A stretch of 64,000 nucleotides of DNA, from assembly GCF_000385565.1 (NCBI RefSeq), contig NC_021169.1:1346571-1410570 (forward strand). Reading direction: 5' to 3'. The notes under the pieces were generated by a model. The model searched no databases, was not told the DNA's origin, and was given only the letters and a program-made list of their open reading frames with translations. Source of the DNA: Archaeoglobus sulfaticallidus PM70-1 (GTDB lineage Archaea; Halobacteriota; Archaeoglobi; Archaeoglobales; Archaeoglobaceae). Positions 49,327 to 58,915 of this stretch are shown here, piece by piece (position 1 is the first letter of the stretch; every line of letters starts with the position of its first letter). Made by a program: the position numbers and the translations under genes.

Positions 49327-52047
49327 ATGAGTTTGGAGAAGGAGTATCTTGATATTGCTTTCCTAAACGATAATGGATTTATAAGGAAAAAGTGCCCCAA
49401 ATGCGGAAAGTACTTCTGGACGATCGACGAGAAAAGGGAGGTTTGTGGAGATCCACCATGTGGAACATACACATTCATTAATCGGCCAGTGTTCAAAAAG
49501 AAGTTCAACCTTTCTGATATGCGAGAATACTACCTGTCCTTTTTTGAGAAAAGAGACCATGAGAGGATTGAAAGGTATCCTGTGATTGCGAGGTGGAGAG
49601 ATGACATATATCTAACAATCGCATCCATAGCTGACTTCCAGCCCTTCGTAACCTCTGGAGTCGTTCCGCCTCCAGCAAATCCGCTGACGATCTCTCAACC
49701 GTGCATAAGGATGGATGATCTGGATTCTGTGGGGAGAACTGGAAGACATCTAACACTCTTTGAGATGATGGCGCATCATGCCTTTAACAACCCTGAGCAG
49801 GAGATCTACTGGAAGAGTGAGACTGTTGAATATTGCACAGAGCTTTTGGAGGAGCTCGGGGTAAACAGAGAGGATATAATTTACAAAGAAGAGCCGTGGG
49901 CTGGTGGAGGTAATGCGGGCCCATGCCTGGAGGGTATTGTTGGTGGACTGGAGGTTGCAACACTTGTTTTCATGAACCTCGAGACACATCCAGATGGAGA
50001 CATCGAGATAAAAGGTGAAAAATACAGAAAAATGCCAAATTACATTGTTGATACTGGATATGGACTTGAGAGATTTACATGGGCGAGCCAGGGAACTCCT
50101 ACAGTTTACGATGCGATATTTCCAGAAGTTCTTGAGATGATTGTCAGCAACAGCAATGTAAGACATTTCACCGATGATGAAGAGGTAGCGAGGATAGTTG
50201 GAGAGAGCTCAAAGGTTGCTGGAGTCCTCGGTACACTGAGGGGTGAGGCTCTTATCCAGCTGAGGAAGAGCGTTGCAGAGAAGATTGGTATTGATGTTGA
50301 GAAACTTGAGAAGATTGTGAAGCCTCTTGAGAATGTCTATGCCCTTGCAGACCATACCAGAGCAATCCTATTCATGCTGGGAGATGGGTTAGTGCCATCC
50401 AATGCCGGAGCCGGGTATCTCGGCAGATTGATGATCAGGAGGAGTTTGAGGATTGCCGAAGAGCTGGAGTTTGAATTGAGCCTGTTCGATCTGGTTGAAA
50501 TGCACAGAAAGATACTGAGGGAATTCAGCTTCCCGACACCGCTTGAAACGATTCAGGAGATTCTGGAGCTTGAAATGGACAGGTATAGTGTTACGATAAG
50601 CAAGGGTATCGGCCTGGTGGAGAGAACGATAGCGAGGAAGAAGAAGATTGAGAAGGAAGATCTGATAGAATTCTATGACTCAAATGGTGTTCCACCTGAG
50701 CTTGCCGTTAGAATAGCTAAGGAGAAGGGCGTTGAGGTTGAGATGCCTGAGGACTTCTATGCCGAACTTGCTGAGAGACATTCCAGGGCTGAAAAGAAGA
50801 AGGAGAGTGAGCTAAAGCTGGATTATCCGCAAACCGAGAAGCTGTACTACAACTCAAAGCTTCTTGAGTTTGAAAGTGAGGTAATAGGTGTTGAGGGTGA
50901 TTATGTTATCCTCGACAGGACAGCCTTCTATCCAGAAAGTGGTGGTCAGGATAACGATACTGGTGTTATCTTAACAGAAAAGGGTGAACTGAAGGTTGTT
51001 GATGTAATAGATCAGAATGGAATAATCCTTCACAAAGTCGAGGGCAATTTCAGGCCCGAACCGGGAATGAAGGTTAAGGGTATAATAGACAGGGACAGAA
51101 GGTTCAGGCACATGAGACACCATTCAGCGACCCACCTGATTCTCTATTCTGCCAAGAAAGTTCTTGGAAAGCATGTGTGGCAAGCAGGAGCGAGAAAGGA
51201 ATGGGATAAGGCAAGGCTGGATATAACGCACTACAAGAGGCCAACCGATGAGGAAATTGCGGAGATAGAGAGAATCGCAAATCAGGAGGTTATGGCGAAC
51301 AAACCCGTTACCTGGACTTTCATGGACAGGATTGAAGCGGAGAAGGAGTATGGCTTCGAACTGTATCAGGGAGGAGTTCCACCGGGCAGAGAGATAAGGG
51401 TTGTCAGGGTTGGAGATGATGTTCAGGCTTGCGGTGGAACCCACTGCGACACAACTGGCGAGATCGGTTTAATCAAGATAATGAAGATCGAGTCAATTCA
51501 GGATGGAGTCATAAGGATTGAGTACTCTGCTGGAGAAGCTGCTTTGGACTTCATAGCGAAGGAGGAGGAATATCTCAGGGAAGCTGGAAGTATCCTGAGA
51601 GTTGAACCATCAATGCTTCCAAAAACCGTTAAGAGATTCTTCGATGAGTGGAAGGAGCAGAAGAAGGAGATAGAGCGGCTAACATCCGAGATTGCGAAAT
51701 TGAAAGCTCAGCTACTGCTTGAAAAAGCGGAGGAGTATGATTCGATACCTGTGATTGCAGAGATATTTGAGGATATGGACCATCAGGAGATGGTGAAGCT
51801 TGGCTTCGCTCTGGCAGAGAAAGGTGCTGTTGGTTGCCTGATCTCCAAGAAGGACAAGGTTAAGGTTATAACCTTCAGCGGGAAAGATGACATTAATGCC
51901 GTTGATCTGATCAGAGAGATCGGAAAGTACATAAAGGGAGGCGGAGGAGGCAAGAGAAATCTTGCCCAGGGTGCTGGACAGATAGCTCCTTCAAGAGACG
52001 ACCTCGTGAAGTACATATTCACATTTCTTGGAAGGCTGAGCAGATAA
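49327..52047 (+). CDS. alaS: Alanyl-tRNA synthetase (archaeal type)
   Basis: 906 residues. N-terminal zinc-like CPKCGKYFWTIDEKREVCGDPPC segment (archaeal AlaRS insertion), class II motifs (TSGVVPPPANPLTISQPCIR, GGNAGPCLEG), editing domain HHSATHL and CGGTHCDTTGEIG zinc ligands, and C-terminal GGGGGKRNLAQGAG. Charges tRNA-Ala and edits Ser/Gly misacylation. Stop codon overlaps the cofE start (TAATGG). Confidence 0.97.
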   Translation: MSLEKEYLDIAFLNDNGFIRKKCPKCGKYFWTIDEKREVCGDPPCGTYTFINRPVFKKKFNLSDMREYYLSFFEKRDHERIERYPVIARWRDDIYLTIASIADFQPFVTSGVVPPPANPLTISQPCIRMDDLDSVGRTGRHLTLFEMMAHHAFNNPEQEIYWKSETVEYCTELLEELGVNREDIIYKEEPWAGGGNAGPCLEGIVGGLEVATLVFMNLETHPDGDIEIKGEKYRKMPNYIVDTGYGLERFTWASQGTPTVYDAIFPEVLEMIVSNSNVRHFTDDEEVARIVGESSKVAGVLGTLRGEALIQLRKSVAEKIGIDVEKLEKIVKPLENVYALADHTRAILFMLGDGLVPSNAGAGYLGRLMIRRSLRIAEELEFELSLFDLVEMHRKILREFSFPTPLETIQEILELEMDRYSVTISKGIGLVERTIARKKKIEKEDLIEFYDSNGVPPELAVRIAKEKGVEVEMPEDFYAELAERHSRAEKKKESELKLDYPQTEKLYYNSKLLEFESEVIGVEGDYVILDRTAFYPESGGQDNDTGVILTEKGELKVVDVIDQNGIILHKVEGNFRPEPGMKVKGIIDRDRRFRHMRHHSATHLILYSAKKVLGKHVWQAGARKEWDKARLDITHYKRPTDEEIAEIERIANQEVMANKPVTWTFMDRIEAEKEYGFELYQGGVPPGREIRVVRVGDDVQACGGTHCDTTGEIGLIKIMKIESIQDGVIRIEYSAGEAALDFIAKEEEYLREAGSILRVEPSMLPKTVKRFFDEWKEQKKEIERLTSEIAKLKAQLLLEKAEEYDSIPVIAEIFEDMDHQEMVKLGFALAEKGAVGCLISKKDKVKVITFSGKDDINAVDLIREIGKYIKGGGGGKRNLAQGAGQIAPSRDDLVKYIFTFLGRLSR

Positions 52048-52814
52048 TGGATAGGGTTGAGTTCATACCGGTCAAGGGAATTCCGCTGATACGAGTGGGA
52101 GATGACATAGCCGATATTATCGCAGACAGGTTCGAGCTTGAGGACGGAGATGTGGTTGTAATCTGCTCAACAGTGGTATCCAAAAGCGAGGGCAGGGTGA
52201 GAAAGCTTGAGGACTACAAACCAAGCAGTAAAGCAGTAAAAATTGCCAAAAAGATCGGCAAAACTCCTGAGTTCGTTCAGGCTGTTATGGAGGAGTCGGA
52301 AGAAATCCTAATCGACTCTCCTTTTCTTTTAGTTAAGGCAAAATTCGGGAACATATGTGTCAATGCTGGCATTGACGCGAGCAATGTGGAGAAGGGATAC
52401 ATAATACTTCCACCCTTAAATCCAGATAAAAGTGCCGAGAAAATAATGAAAAGGCTTAGAGAAATAACGGGAAAGAGAGTTGGGGTTATAATAACCGACA
52501 CCAACGGCAGGTGTTTCAGATATGGTGTTGTTGGCGTCTCCATAGGCCTGAGCAATGTTATCGCACTGAAAGACTGGGTGGGTAAAAAGGACCTATTCGG
52601 AAATGAGCTTGAGGTTACCGTCGAGGCTGTGGCTGATGAGATTGCAGGGATGGCAAACCTGATTATGGGTGAAGGGGGAGATGGAATTCCTGTGGTGGTT
52701 GTCAGAGGGCTGGATGTAATCGAAGAGGGAAGAGCTGAAGATCTGTACAGAAAAGAGAGCGATGATGTTATAAGGAAGATAATAAAGGATCACAGAGCAT
52801 GGAAAGAATCCTAG
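52047..52814 (+). CDS. cofE: Coenzyme F420-0:L-glutamate ligase
   Basis: 255 residues. Family segments: FIPVKGIPLIRVGDDIAD, VVICSTVVSKSEGRV, NVEKGYIILPPLNPD and ITDTNGRCFRYGVVGVSIG. CofE adds glutamates to F420-0 using GTP. F420 is a main hydride carrier in Archaeoglobales. Overlaps alaS and the ATP-grasp gene, so the three form an operon. Confidence 0.95.
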   Translation: MDRVEFIPVKGIPLIRVGDDIADIIADRFELEDGDVVVICSTVVSKSEGRVRKLEDYKPSSKAVKIAKKIGKTPEFVQAVMEESEEILIDSPFLLVKAKFGNICVNAGIDASNVEKGYIILPPLNPDKSAEKIMKRLREITGKRVGVIITDTNGRCFRYGVVGVSIGLSNVIALKDWVGKKDLFGNELEVTVEAVADEIAGMANLIMGEGGDGIPVVVVRGLDVIEEGRAEDLYRKESDDVIRKIIKDHRAWKES

Positions 52815-53860
52815 TTGTGGGAAACAATGTCAGGAATGTTGTTCAATCCGCTTTCAAGTCTGGTTTTGAGGTTTACGCACTTACAAAGTTCGTTGACTCA
52901 GATCTGGCACTGTTTTCCAAAAAAGTCTACCTCATTGAGGAAGAATCCAGAGAGTGGGTTTTGGAGAGAGCGAATGAACTTGCAGAGAGATATAATGCTC
53001 GAGTAGTTCTGGCTTCTGGCTACGAAGACATCGAAGTTAAGGCGGATGTGCTTGGCTGTGAACCATCGAAGATTCATGATGTTGTGGATAAACTCAAATT
53101 CTACAGAAAGCTTGAGAGTGCCGGTTTACCATTTCCAGAGCTTAAAAGTGAGGTTGATGGTAGAGTGATTGTGAAGCCCATCAGGGGCGGGGGTGGAGAG
53201 GACATAAAGCTCTTGGAAAATGAAATATGCGGCAAAGATTTTCTGATCCAGGAATACATCGAGGGTTTTCCATGTTCTGCGTCGCTAATTGTTGGAAAAG
53301 ATGCAGAAGTCATCTCACTAAACAGAATACTGGCTGGGTGGAGTGAGATGAATGCCGATGGCTTCAGATATTCAGGTAACACAACACCACTGGATGTTAA
53401 ACAGGAATTGAGAAAAAAACTTTCCAGACTTGCTGTTGAGCTCTGCGAACTATTCGAGCTGAAAGGCTCGGTTGGCGTGGATTTTGTAGTTGACAGGAAT
53501 ATGAATCCATATATTATAGAGATGAACCCGAGATTTCAGGGATCTCTCGATGCGATTGAGTGGAGCATGGATGTTTCACTTTTCAGGCTGCACTATCTCG
53601 CAGTAGAGGGTAAAAAAGTGGAGGTACCAAAGGCAAGGAGGTTTGCCGGGAGGTTCGTTCTCTTTGCGGATAGAACGATTGAGATAAGGAGAAATCTGTT
53701 TGGCAATCCATTTTTTGCTGACATACCCTTCAAAGGCACGGTATATCAAAAGGATGATCCCGTAGTATCCATATTGTGTTCTGGAAATAGTGAATCAGAT
53801 GTCATGGAAAAAGCTGTAGATAGAAGAAATCTATTTTTAAAGCTGAATCATTCTGCGTAG
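52799..53860 (+). CDS. ATP-grasp family ligase
   Basis: 353 residues; start overlaps cofE by 16 bp. N-terminal Rossmann-like part (ILVVGNNVRNVVQSAFKSGF), ATP-grasp core with VIVKPIRGGGGEDIKLL, LIQEYIEGFPCSASLIVG, and metal-binding DFVVDRNMNPYIIEMNPRFQG. It belongs to an archaeal group related to carboxylate-amine ligases such as MfnD; the substrate cannot be read from sequence. The cofE neighbour hints at cofactor-related chemistry. Confidence 0.75.
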   Translation: MERILVVGNNVRNVVQSAFKSGFEVYALTKFVDSDLALFSKKVYLIEEESREWVLERANELAERYNARVVLASGYEDIEVKADVLGCEPSKIHDVVDKLKFYRKLESAGLPFPELKSEVDGRVIVKPIRGGGGEDIKLLENEICGKDFLIQEYIEGFPCSASLIVGKDAEVISLNRILAGWSEMNADGFRYSGNTTPLDVKQELRKKLSRLAVELCELFELKGSVGVDFVVDRNMNPYIIEMNPRFQGSLDAIEWSMDVSLFRLHYLAVEGKKVEVPKARRFAGRFVLFADRTIEIRRNLFGNPFFADIPFKGTVYQKDDPVVSILCSGNSESDVMEKAVDRRNLFLKLNHSA

Positions 53861-54180
53861 AGTGCGGATTCTACAAGCTTGAAAATAGACTCCTTTTTGG
53901 CAAGCCCCTCTACTCCGCTGTATGTGTCACCGTTCTTGAACACATAGATTGTCGGCAGAACTTGAATTCCGTATTTTGTTGGAATTTCATCATCCTCTTC
54001 AACATTGAACTTGCAAACCTTTACCTTGTTTTTGAAAGCCTCAGCTAACTCTTCAAGTATTGGCTCGATCTTGAAACATGGCGGACACCAGTCCGCATAG
54101 AAATCAACCACGACCACACCTGAGCCAACTATCTCTCTCCAGTTGTTCTTGTTCAGCTTGAAGATTTTTTCGTTGTTCAT
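53848..54180 (-). CDS. trxA: Thioredoxin
   Basis: 110 residues with active site YADWCPPCFKIEP (CxxC at 32-35) and cis-proline IQVLPTIYVF. Typical small thioredoxin fold, no signal peptide. WCPPC instead of WCGPC changes redox potential in some thioredoxins. Ends within the 3' end of the convergent ATP-grasp gene (13-bp overlap). Presumed partner of the thioredoxin reductase at 47126. Confidence 0.92.
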   Translation of the reverse strand: MNNEKIFKLNKNNWREIVGSGVVVVDFYADWCPPCFKIEPILEELAEAFKNKVKVCKFNVEEDDEIPTKYGIQVLPTIYVFKNGDTYSGVEGLAKKESIFKLVESALYAE

Positions 54181-54349
54181 TTGATCACCGCTTGAATTTT
54201 TATAAATTAGCTATTGCAGGTAACCAATATTTAAATTTAACTGAATTAAATAATGAAACCCTTTTAGATTATTAAGTTCTCCAGAAGATTAATAATTTTT
54301 ATAAAAATACTTCCGAAAATTATTTGTGTTGCGTGGAATACTTATAGCT

Positions 54350-54937
54350 ATGAGATTGCTCTCACTGCTTTCAGGAGGAATCGACTCACCGGTCTCAGCA
54401 TACCTCATGCTCAAGAGGGGGTTTGAGGTGGACTTTCTTCATTTTTATTATTCCAGAGATTTTGAGAAGATAGTGGATATAATTTCAAGGCTTAAGGATC
54501 TTTTTAACTACAGTCCGAGGCTTTTTGTGGCTCCACACAGTAGAATAGTCGAGATAACGAGAAAATATGAAAGGAGGTTTACATGTGTTTACTGCAAGAT
54601 ATCGATGCTCAAATGCGCTGAAAAGCTTGCCGAAAAAATAAACGCTCAGGGACTGCTCATGGGAGACAGTCTGGGTCAGGTAGCCAGCCAGACGATACAG
54701 AATTTGTTTGTGGAAGACAGGGCTGTAAAAATTCCAGTTCTCAGACCGCTCATCGGGCTTGATAAGGTTGAGATAATAGACATTTCCAGAAAAGCTGGGT
54801 TGTACGAAATATCGATCAGAAAAACCGTACCATGTCCCGCTGTACCAGAAAAACCGGCAACTTCTGTAAGCATTGACAGAATAGATTTGGGTGTAGATGT
54901 TTCTGAGGCTGCGGAATTTGAGGAAATTCAGATATAG
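54350..54937 (+). CDS. ThiI-like PP-loop sulfurtransferase domain (no THUMP)
   Basis: 195 residues from ATG 54350. PP-loop LLSGGIDSPVSAYLM, conserved Cys in RFTCVYCKISML (CVYCK motif), GDSLGQVASQTIQNL and a final PCPAVPEKPATS with a second Cys. It corresponds to the ThiI catalytic domain but lacks the N-terminal ferredoxin-like and THUMP RNA-binding parts. It may work in thiouridine or thiamin sulfur transfer with a separate RNA-binding partner. Confidence 0.8.
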   Translation: MRLLSLLSGGIDSPVSAYLMLKRGFEVDFLHFYYSRDFEKIVDIISRLKDLFNYSPRLFVAPHSRIVEITRKYERRFTCVYCKISMLKCAEKLAEKINAQGLLMGDSLGQVASQTIQNLFVEDRAVKIPVLRPLIGLDKVEIIDISRKAGLYEISIRKTVPCPAVPEKPATSVSIDRIDLGVDVSEAAEFEEIQI

Positions 54938-54986
54938 GAGAAAGGTTTAGGGGAAAGGTTTTAACTGTTGAAGGGTAAATACCTTT

Positions 54987-55496
54987 ATGAACCCACAGGC
55001 TCTCTATAAGATAAGCTACGGGCTTTATGTTGTAGCTAGTATGAAAGACGGGAGGTTCAATGCCCAGATAGCAAACACGGTTTTTCAGGTGACATCTCAG
55101 CCTGTAAAGGTTGCAGTGTGTATAAACAAGCAGAATTTAACCCACGAGTTCATCGAACATTCTGGACTGTTTTCGGTTTCGATTTTGAAGAAAGAGACAC
55201 CGATGAAGTTCATCGGAACCTTCGGGTTTAGGAGTGGGAGGGACATCGATAAATTCGAAGGTGTGAATTATATCACAGGAAAGAAAGGAACACCTATAGT
55301 TGTTGACAACTCTGTCGCATACATCGAAGCTGAAGTTGTGAATTCTCTGGATGTTGGAAGTCACACCCTCTTCGTTGGAGAGGTCATAGATGCAGAAATT
55401 TTTGATGACGGAGAGGTTATGACATACGACTACTACCACTCGATAAAGAAGGGCAAAACTCCGAAAACGGCAACGGTGTATTTCGAACAAAAATGA
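54987..55496 (+). CDS. Flavin reductase domain protein
   Basis: 169 residues: YGLYVVASMKDGRFNAQIANTVFQVTSQP, VAVCINKQNLTHEFIEHSGLFSVSILKKETP and SHTLFVGEVIDAEIFDDGE. These match FMN-binding flavin reductases of the rubredoxin-associated type. A second flavin reductase (44683) is only distantly similar. Possible electron donor for an oxygen-detoxifying system such as rubrerythrin (inference). Confidence 0.85.
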   Translation: MNPQALYKISYGLYVVASMKDGRFNAQIANTVFQVTSQPVKVAVCINKQNLTHEFIEHSGLFSVSILKKETPMKFIGTFGFRSGRDIDKFEGVNYITGKKGTPIVVDNSVAYIEAEVVNSLDVGSHTLFVGEVIDAEIFDDGEVMTYDYYHSIKKGKTPKTATVYFEQK

Positions 55497-55524
55497 TTTT
55501 AATCTTGGCTAAAGTTGCTGAACC

Positions 55525-56325
55525 ATGGGCATTTACGAATTTATAAAAAAGTACTATATTGATTCTCTCGTTTACAAGCAGGGGTACAACATAGTGAACA
55601 CCCTGACATTTGCGATAATTCTGATATTGGCTGTAGTTGCAATCTACAAATACCTGAGCAAGCGCATAAAGTTCGATGAGAAGTTCGTTATCGCCAACAT
55701 TCCATACATCCTGCTTGGATCATCTGTCAGAGTTGTGGAGGATGCGGAATTCCTGAAACCTCCGATATCCTATTTCTTCATGACTCCCTTTATATACATC
55801 GTGATATTCCTGATAGCCTTTCCAACCCTGGTGATTTCTTTAAGGAAAAAAGAAGATTACTGGAAGTACTATGCCGCAGTTGGAGTTTTCCTCTCTGCTG
55901 CCGTACTGGCGATGTTATTCTCCAGTCTTGAAGTAATCCATGGATGGTTGATTCCTGTAACGCTGACCGCAGCTTTTTTGTTCGCAGCAGCTTATCATTT
56001 TCTGACCAGGAAATTCTATCCGAAGATGCACAACGGGCTGAGCGATCTGGTTTTCTTCTCACACATGGTAGATGGATTCGCAACATTTCTGGGCATACAG
56101 TTTCTGGGATACTGGGAGTTGCATGTTCTTCCAAGGTTTCTGATTGATACCTTTGGAGCATGGGTTATGGTTCCGTCAAAAATAATCGTCTTTCTAGCTG
56201 TGCTGTACATTCTTGATACATCGGAAGATGACATACACTTTGTTAACTTCATAAAGTTCGTGCTTGTTGTTCTTGGCCTAGCACCGGGAATGAGGGATGC
56301 TTTGAGGATGTGTTTCGCGACATGA
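55525..56325 (+). CDS. DUF63 family membrane protein
   Basis: 266 residues with about seven transmembrane helices; N-terminus IYEFIKKYYIDSLVYKQGYN and loop SSVRVVEDAEFLKPP are typical of the archaeal DUF63 integral membrane family. Function unknown; found widely in euryarchaea. A 14-bp tandem repeat (CATGACTCCAGAG) lies right at its 3' end (about 56320-56348). Confidence 0.85.
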   Translation: MGIYEFIKKYYIDSLVYKQGYNIVNTLTFAIILILAVVAIYKYLSKRIKFDEKFVIANIPYILLGSSVRVVEDAEFLKPPISYFFMTPFIYIVIFLIAFPTLVISLRKKEDYWKYYAAVGVFLSAAVLAMLFSSLEVIHGWLIPVTLTAAFLFAAAYHFLTRKFYPKMHNGLSDLVFFSHMVDGFATFLGIQFLGYWELHVLPRFLIDTFGAWVMVPSKIIVFLAVLYILDTSEDDIHFVNFIKFVLVVLGLAPGMRDALRMCFAT

Positions 56326-56402
56326 CTCCAGAGACATGACTCCAGAGCTATGTCTAGAGCAACCAGACCAAACTTAAATAATTTAAAAACCAAATTTTGA
56401 AT

Positions 56403-57167
56403 ATGAAAGCCGTATGGAAAGGCTCGATATCTTTTGGCTTGGTTAATGTCCCTATCAAGCTGTACACATCAACGCTTCCGAAAGATGTCGAGTTCAAGCT
56501 TTTGCACAGAGAGGATGGCGGGAGGGTTAGATACAAGCGGGTTTGCGAGAAGTGCGGAAAGGAGCTCGGGAAAAATGATATTGTAAAGGGTTATGAGATT
56601 TCCAAGGATGAGTATGTCCTGCTGACGGATGAGGATTTCGAGAAAATTCCGCTGAAAACGACGAAGACAATACAGATAAGGCAGTTCTTTTCTCCAGAGG
56701 AGCTTGGGGTTGTATTTTACAACGGCTTCTACTATATTTCTCCTGAAAAAGGATCTGAGAGGGCGTACTATCTCTTGCGTAGGGCAATGGAGGAAACGAA
56801 CAGCATAGGTATCGGAAAGGTAACGATGAGAAATAAGGAAAACCTTGTTGCAGTTCGACCATACGATGGTGGACTGATACTTGTCCAGCTACACTTTCTG
56901 GAGGAGATCAGGAATCCCATGGAAGTTCCTTTCTGGGGTAAAGAGGAGGACATAACTGAGGAGGAGATTGAGCTGGCCAAAAAGCTCATACTTGCGATGA
57001 AAAAACCTCTGAGAATAGAGGAGTTCGTTGATGAGTATAAGAACGCTCTGCTTGAGCTGATAAACGCTAAAATTGAGGGTAGAGAGGTTAAGGTTTCAGA
57101 AGAGCTTGAGGAGGTCAAGTCCCTGATAGAGGCTTTGAAAGAGAGCCTTGAAGTTATTGAGAGCTAG
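56403..57167 (+). CDS. ku: Ku homodimer protein (NHEJ)
   Basis: 254 residues from ATG 56403 (TTG two codons upstream possible). Prokaryotic Ku core: AVWKGSISFGLVNVPIKLYTS at the start, VRYKRVCEKCGKEL, YEISKDEYVLLTDEDFEKI, FYYISPEKGSERAYYLLRRAM and LVAVRPYDGGLILVQLHF. It binds DNA ends as a ring and recruits ligase. The ligase gene follows six bases later. C-terminal Lys/Glu helix present. Confidence 0.95.
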   Translation: MKAVWKGSISFGLVNVPIKLYTSTLPKDVEFKLLHREDGGRVRYKRVCEKCGKELGKNDIVKGYEISKDEYVLLTDEDFEKIPLKTTKTIQIRQFFSPEELGVVFYNGFYYISPEKGSERAYYLLRRAMEETNSIGIGKVTMRNKENLVAVRPYDGGLILVQLHFLEEIRNPMEVPFWGKEEDITEEEIELAKKLILAMKKPLRIEEFVDEYKNALLELINAKIEGREVKVSEELEEVKSLIEALKESLEVIES

Positions 57168-57172
57168 AGAGC

Positions 57173-58168
57173 ATGGCTGCCAAAGACCAGATCACAAAGG
57201 ACTGGTTCTATAAAAATATAGATCCAATGCTGGCAGTTAAGGGAAAACCATTCAGCAGTTCTGACTATCTGTATGAGATCAAGTGGGATGGAACGAGATG
57301 CATAGCGTTTGTGGATGTTGATGAAAACCGCCTCAGGCTGCAGAACAGGAGATTTCTGGATATAAAATACAGATATCCTGAGTTCAGATTTCACGAACAG
57401 TTTTCAAAGAGTGTTGTTCTGGATGGTGAAATAGTTGTACTGCATAACGGCAGGTCGGACTTCAGACTCCTCCAAAAGAGGGAGCAAATTGAGAACAGAG
57501 CGAAGATCAGGATTCTTTCCAGCATGTATCCTGCAGTATATGTGGTCTTCGACATTCTGTGGGATGGGGAATGGATTATGGATCTTCCGCTGATAGAGCG
57601 AAAGAAGATCCTGTCTGAACTTACAGATACAGCGGAAAATCTAATGATTTCGGACTACATTCTTGGAGAAGGGACTGAATTTTACAAAAAAGCAATCGAA
57701 CTCGGCTTTGAGGGCATAATGGCGAAAAAGCTTGAGAGTCCGTATATCTTGGGGAGAAGTGATTACTGGATCAAGATTAAAAGGAAGAATACCATAGATG
57801 CGGTGATCATAGGTTATATGAGTGGTGAGGGCGTGAGAGAGCAGCATTTTGGCTCCCTGCTTCTCGGTCTATATGATGGGAGTGACCTGATCTACATAGG
57901 CAGGGTTGGAACGGGATTCGATTCCGAGTTCTTGGAATATTTTGCTAAGAGAATAAAAAAGCTGGTTGTTGATAGGCTTAGCATCAAAAACTTCGAGGAG
58001 ATCGAAATGGTAAGGAGGGATGTGGGACTCATCAAACCATACTATGTCGCCGAAGTTGAATTTCTGGAAGTTACGAATGAACTCAAGTTAAGGGCTCCGG
58101 TTTTCAAAAGGTTAAGGCTGGATAAGGATCCGAAGGATTGTAGAATAGATCAGCTTAGGGATGGTTGA
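57173..58168 (+). CDS. ATP-dependent DNA ligase (LigD-ligase type)
   Basis: 331 residues. Motif I EIKWDGTRC (adenylated Lys), motif III-like VVLDGEIVVL and DFRLLQKR, motif IV GFEGIMAKK and motif V YWIKIKRK, then an OB-fold (GSLLLGLYDGSDLIYIGRVGTGF). This is the stand-alone ligase domain of bacterial LigD systems. No polymerase or phosphoesterase domain is fused or adjacent. With Ku it forms a two-gene end-joining unit. Confidence 0.95.
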   Translation: MAAKDQITKDWFYKNIDPMLAVKGKPFSSSDYLYEIKWDGTRCIAFVDVDENRLRLQNRRFLDIKYRYPEFRFHEQFSKSVVLDGEIVVLHNGRSDFRLLQKREQIENRAKIRILSSMYPAVYVVFDILWDGEWIMDLPLIERKKILSELTDTAENLMISDYILGEGTEFYKKAIELGFEGIMAKKLESPYILGRSDYWIKIKRKNTIDAVIIGYMSGEGVREQHFGSLLLGLYDGSDLIYIGRVGTGFDSEFLEYFAKRIKKLVVDRLSIKNFEEIEMVRRDVGLIKPYYVAEVEFLEVTNELKLRAPVFKRLRLDKDPKDCRIDQLRDG

Positions 58169-58191
58169 GGGTTAAATTGTCAATTAAAGCC

Positions 58192-58809
58192 TCAATATAT
58201 CCCCTTTATCTCTTCTTTCCTGAAAACTCTGCCATGCCCGGAATACACGAGTTCAAAGTCAAGATCCATAATTGCCCTCACTGAATGAAGGTACTGCTCA
58301 TAGTCTGAGCAGAAGGATTTGTTGGATAGCTTCCCATCTCTCAAAAGATCTCCGCAGATCAGGTTTTTGTCATAGATCAAGCATATGCTTCCGGGAGTGT
58401 GTCCGGGAGTGTGTAAAGCCGCGATATCTGTGTGGGTGGATTCTCCGACTTCGAAGACATCAAGTATTTTGTCTATTTTCTCCACTTCCTCAGGAGGCTC
58501 CCATTTAAACAACCTCTCACCAAATCTTACTAAGATTCCAAGAAATCCGGAGTATCTGAGCTTTTTATCACCCAGAATGTAGGGTATATCCAGTTCGTGG
58601 GCATACACCTTGCACCCAAGCTCTCTCTGGAGAAATCCAGCCGAACCGATGTGGTCGAGGTGAGCATGGGTTATTATTATCCCATCAATCTTTTCATCCG
58701 AGATCTGCTTTAGGATCATCTCTCCTGAATTGGAAGTGCCGGTGTCTATGAGGTAGTTGTTCAGCAGGTACACATTGCAACCTTTTGCCTCAAGCTTCCT
58801 GATGCCCAT
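58192..58809 (-). CDS. Metallo-beta-lactamase fold hydrolase
   Basis: 205 residues with HAHLDHIGSAG (HxHxDH), DIPYILGDKKLRYSG, HTPGHTPGSICL and final SGHGRVF, giving the full binuclear metal site. Resembles glyoxalase II-like or general MBL hydrolases. Substrate unknown. Convergent with the ligase gene. Confidence 0.88.
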   Translation of the reverse strand: MGIRKLEAKGCNVYLLNNYLIDTGTSNSGEMILKQISDEKIDGIIITHAHLDHIGSAGFLQRELGCKVYAHELDIPYILGDKKLRYSGFLGILVRFGERLFKWEPPEEVEKIDKILDVFEVGESTHTDIAALHTPGHTPGSICLIYDKNLICGDLLRDGKLSNKSFCSDYEQYLHSVRAIMDLDFELVYSGHGRVFRKEEIKGIY

Positions 58810-58868
58810 AGGGTTAATTTAGCAACATCTATATATTTTTGGTGTGCAAGCTTTGATTGTCGGATGAA

Positions 58869-58911
58869 AAAATTTAAATTGGGTTCAATTCATAGCCATT
58901 CGAGGAGGAAT
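58869..58911 (+). promoter_or_regulatory. Promoter and ribosome-binding site of aIF5A
   Basis: AAAAAATTTAAATTGG (TATA-like, 58868-58882) is 33-47 nt before the ATG, and GAGGAGGAA (58902-58910) gives a strong Shine-Dalgarno sequence six bases from ATG 58916. Confidence 0.6.
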
Positions 58912-58915
58912 TGCC

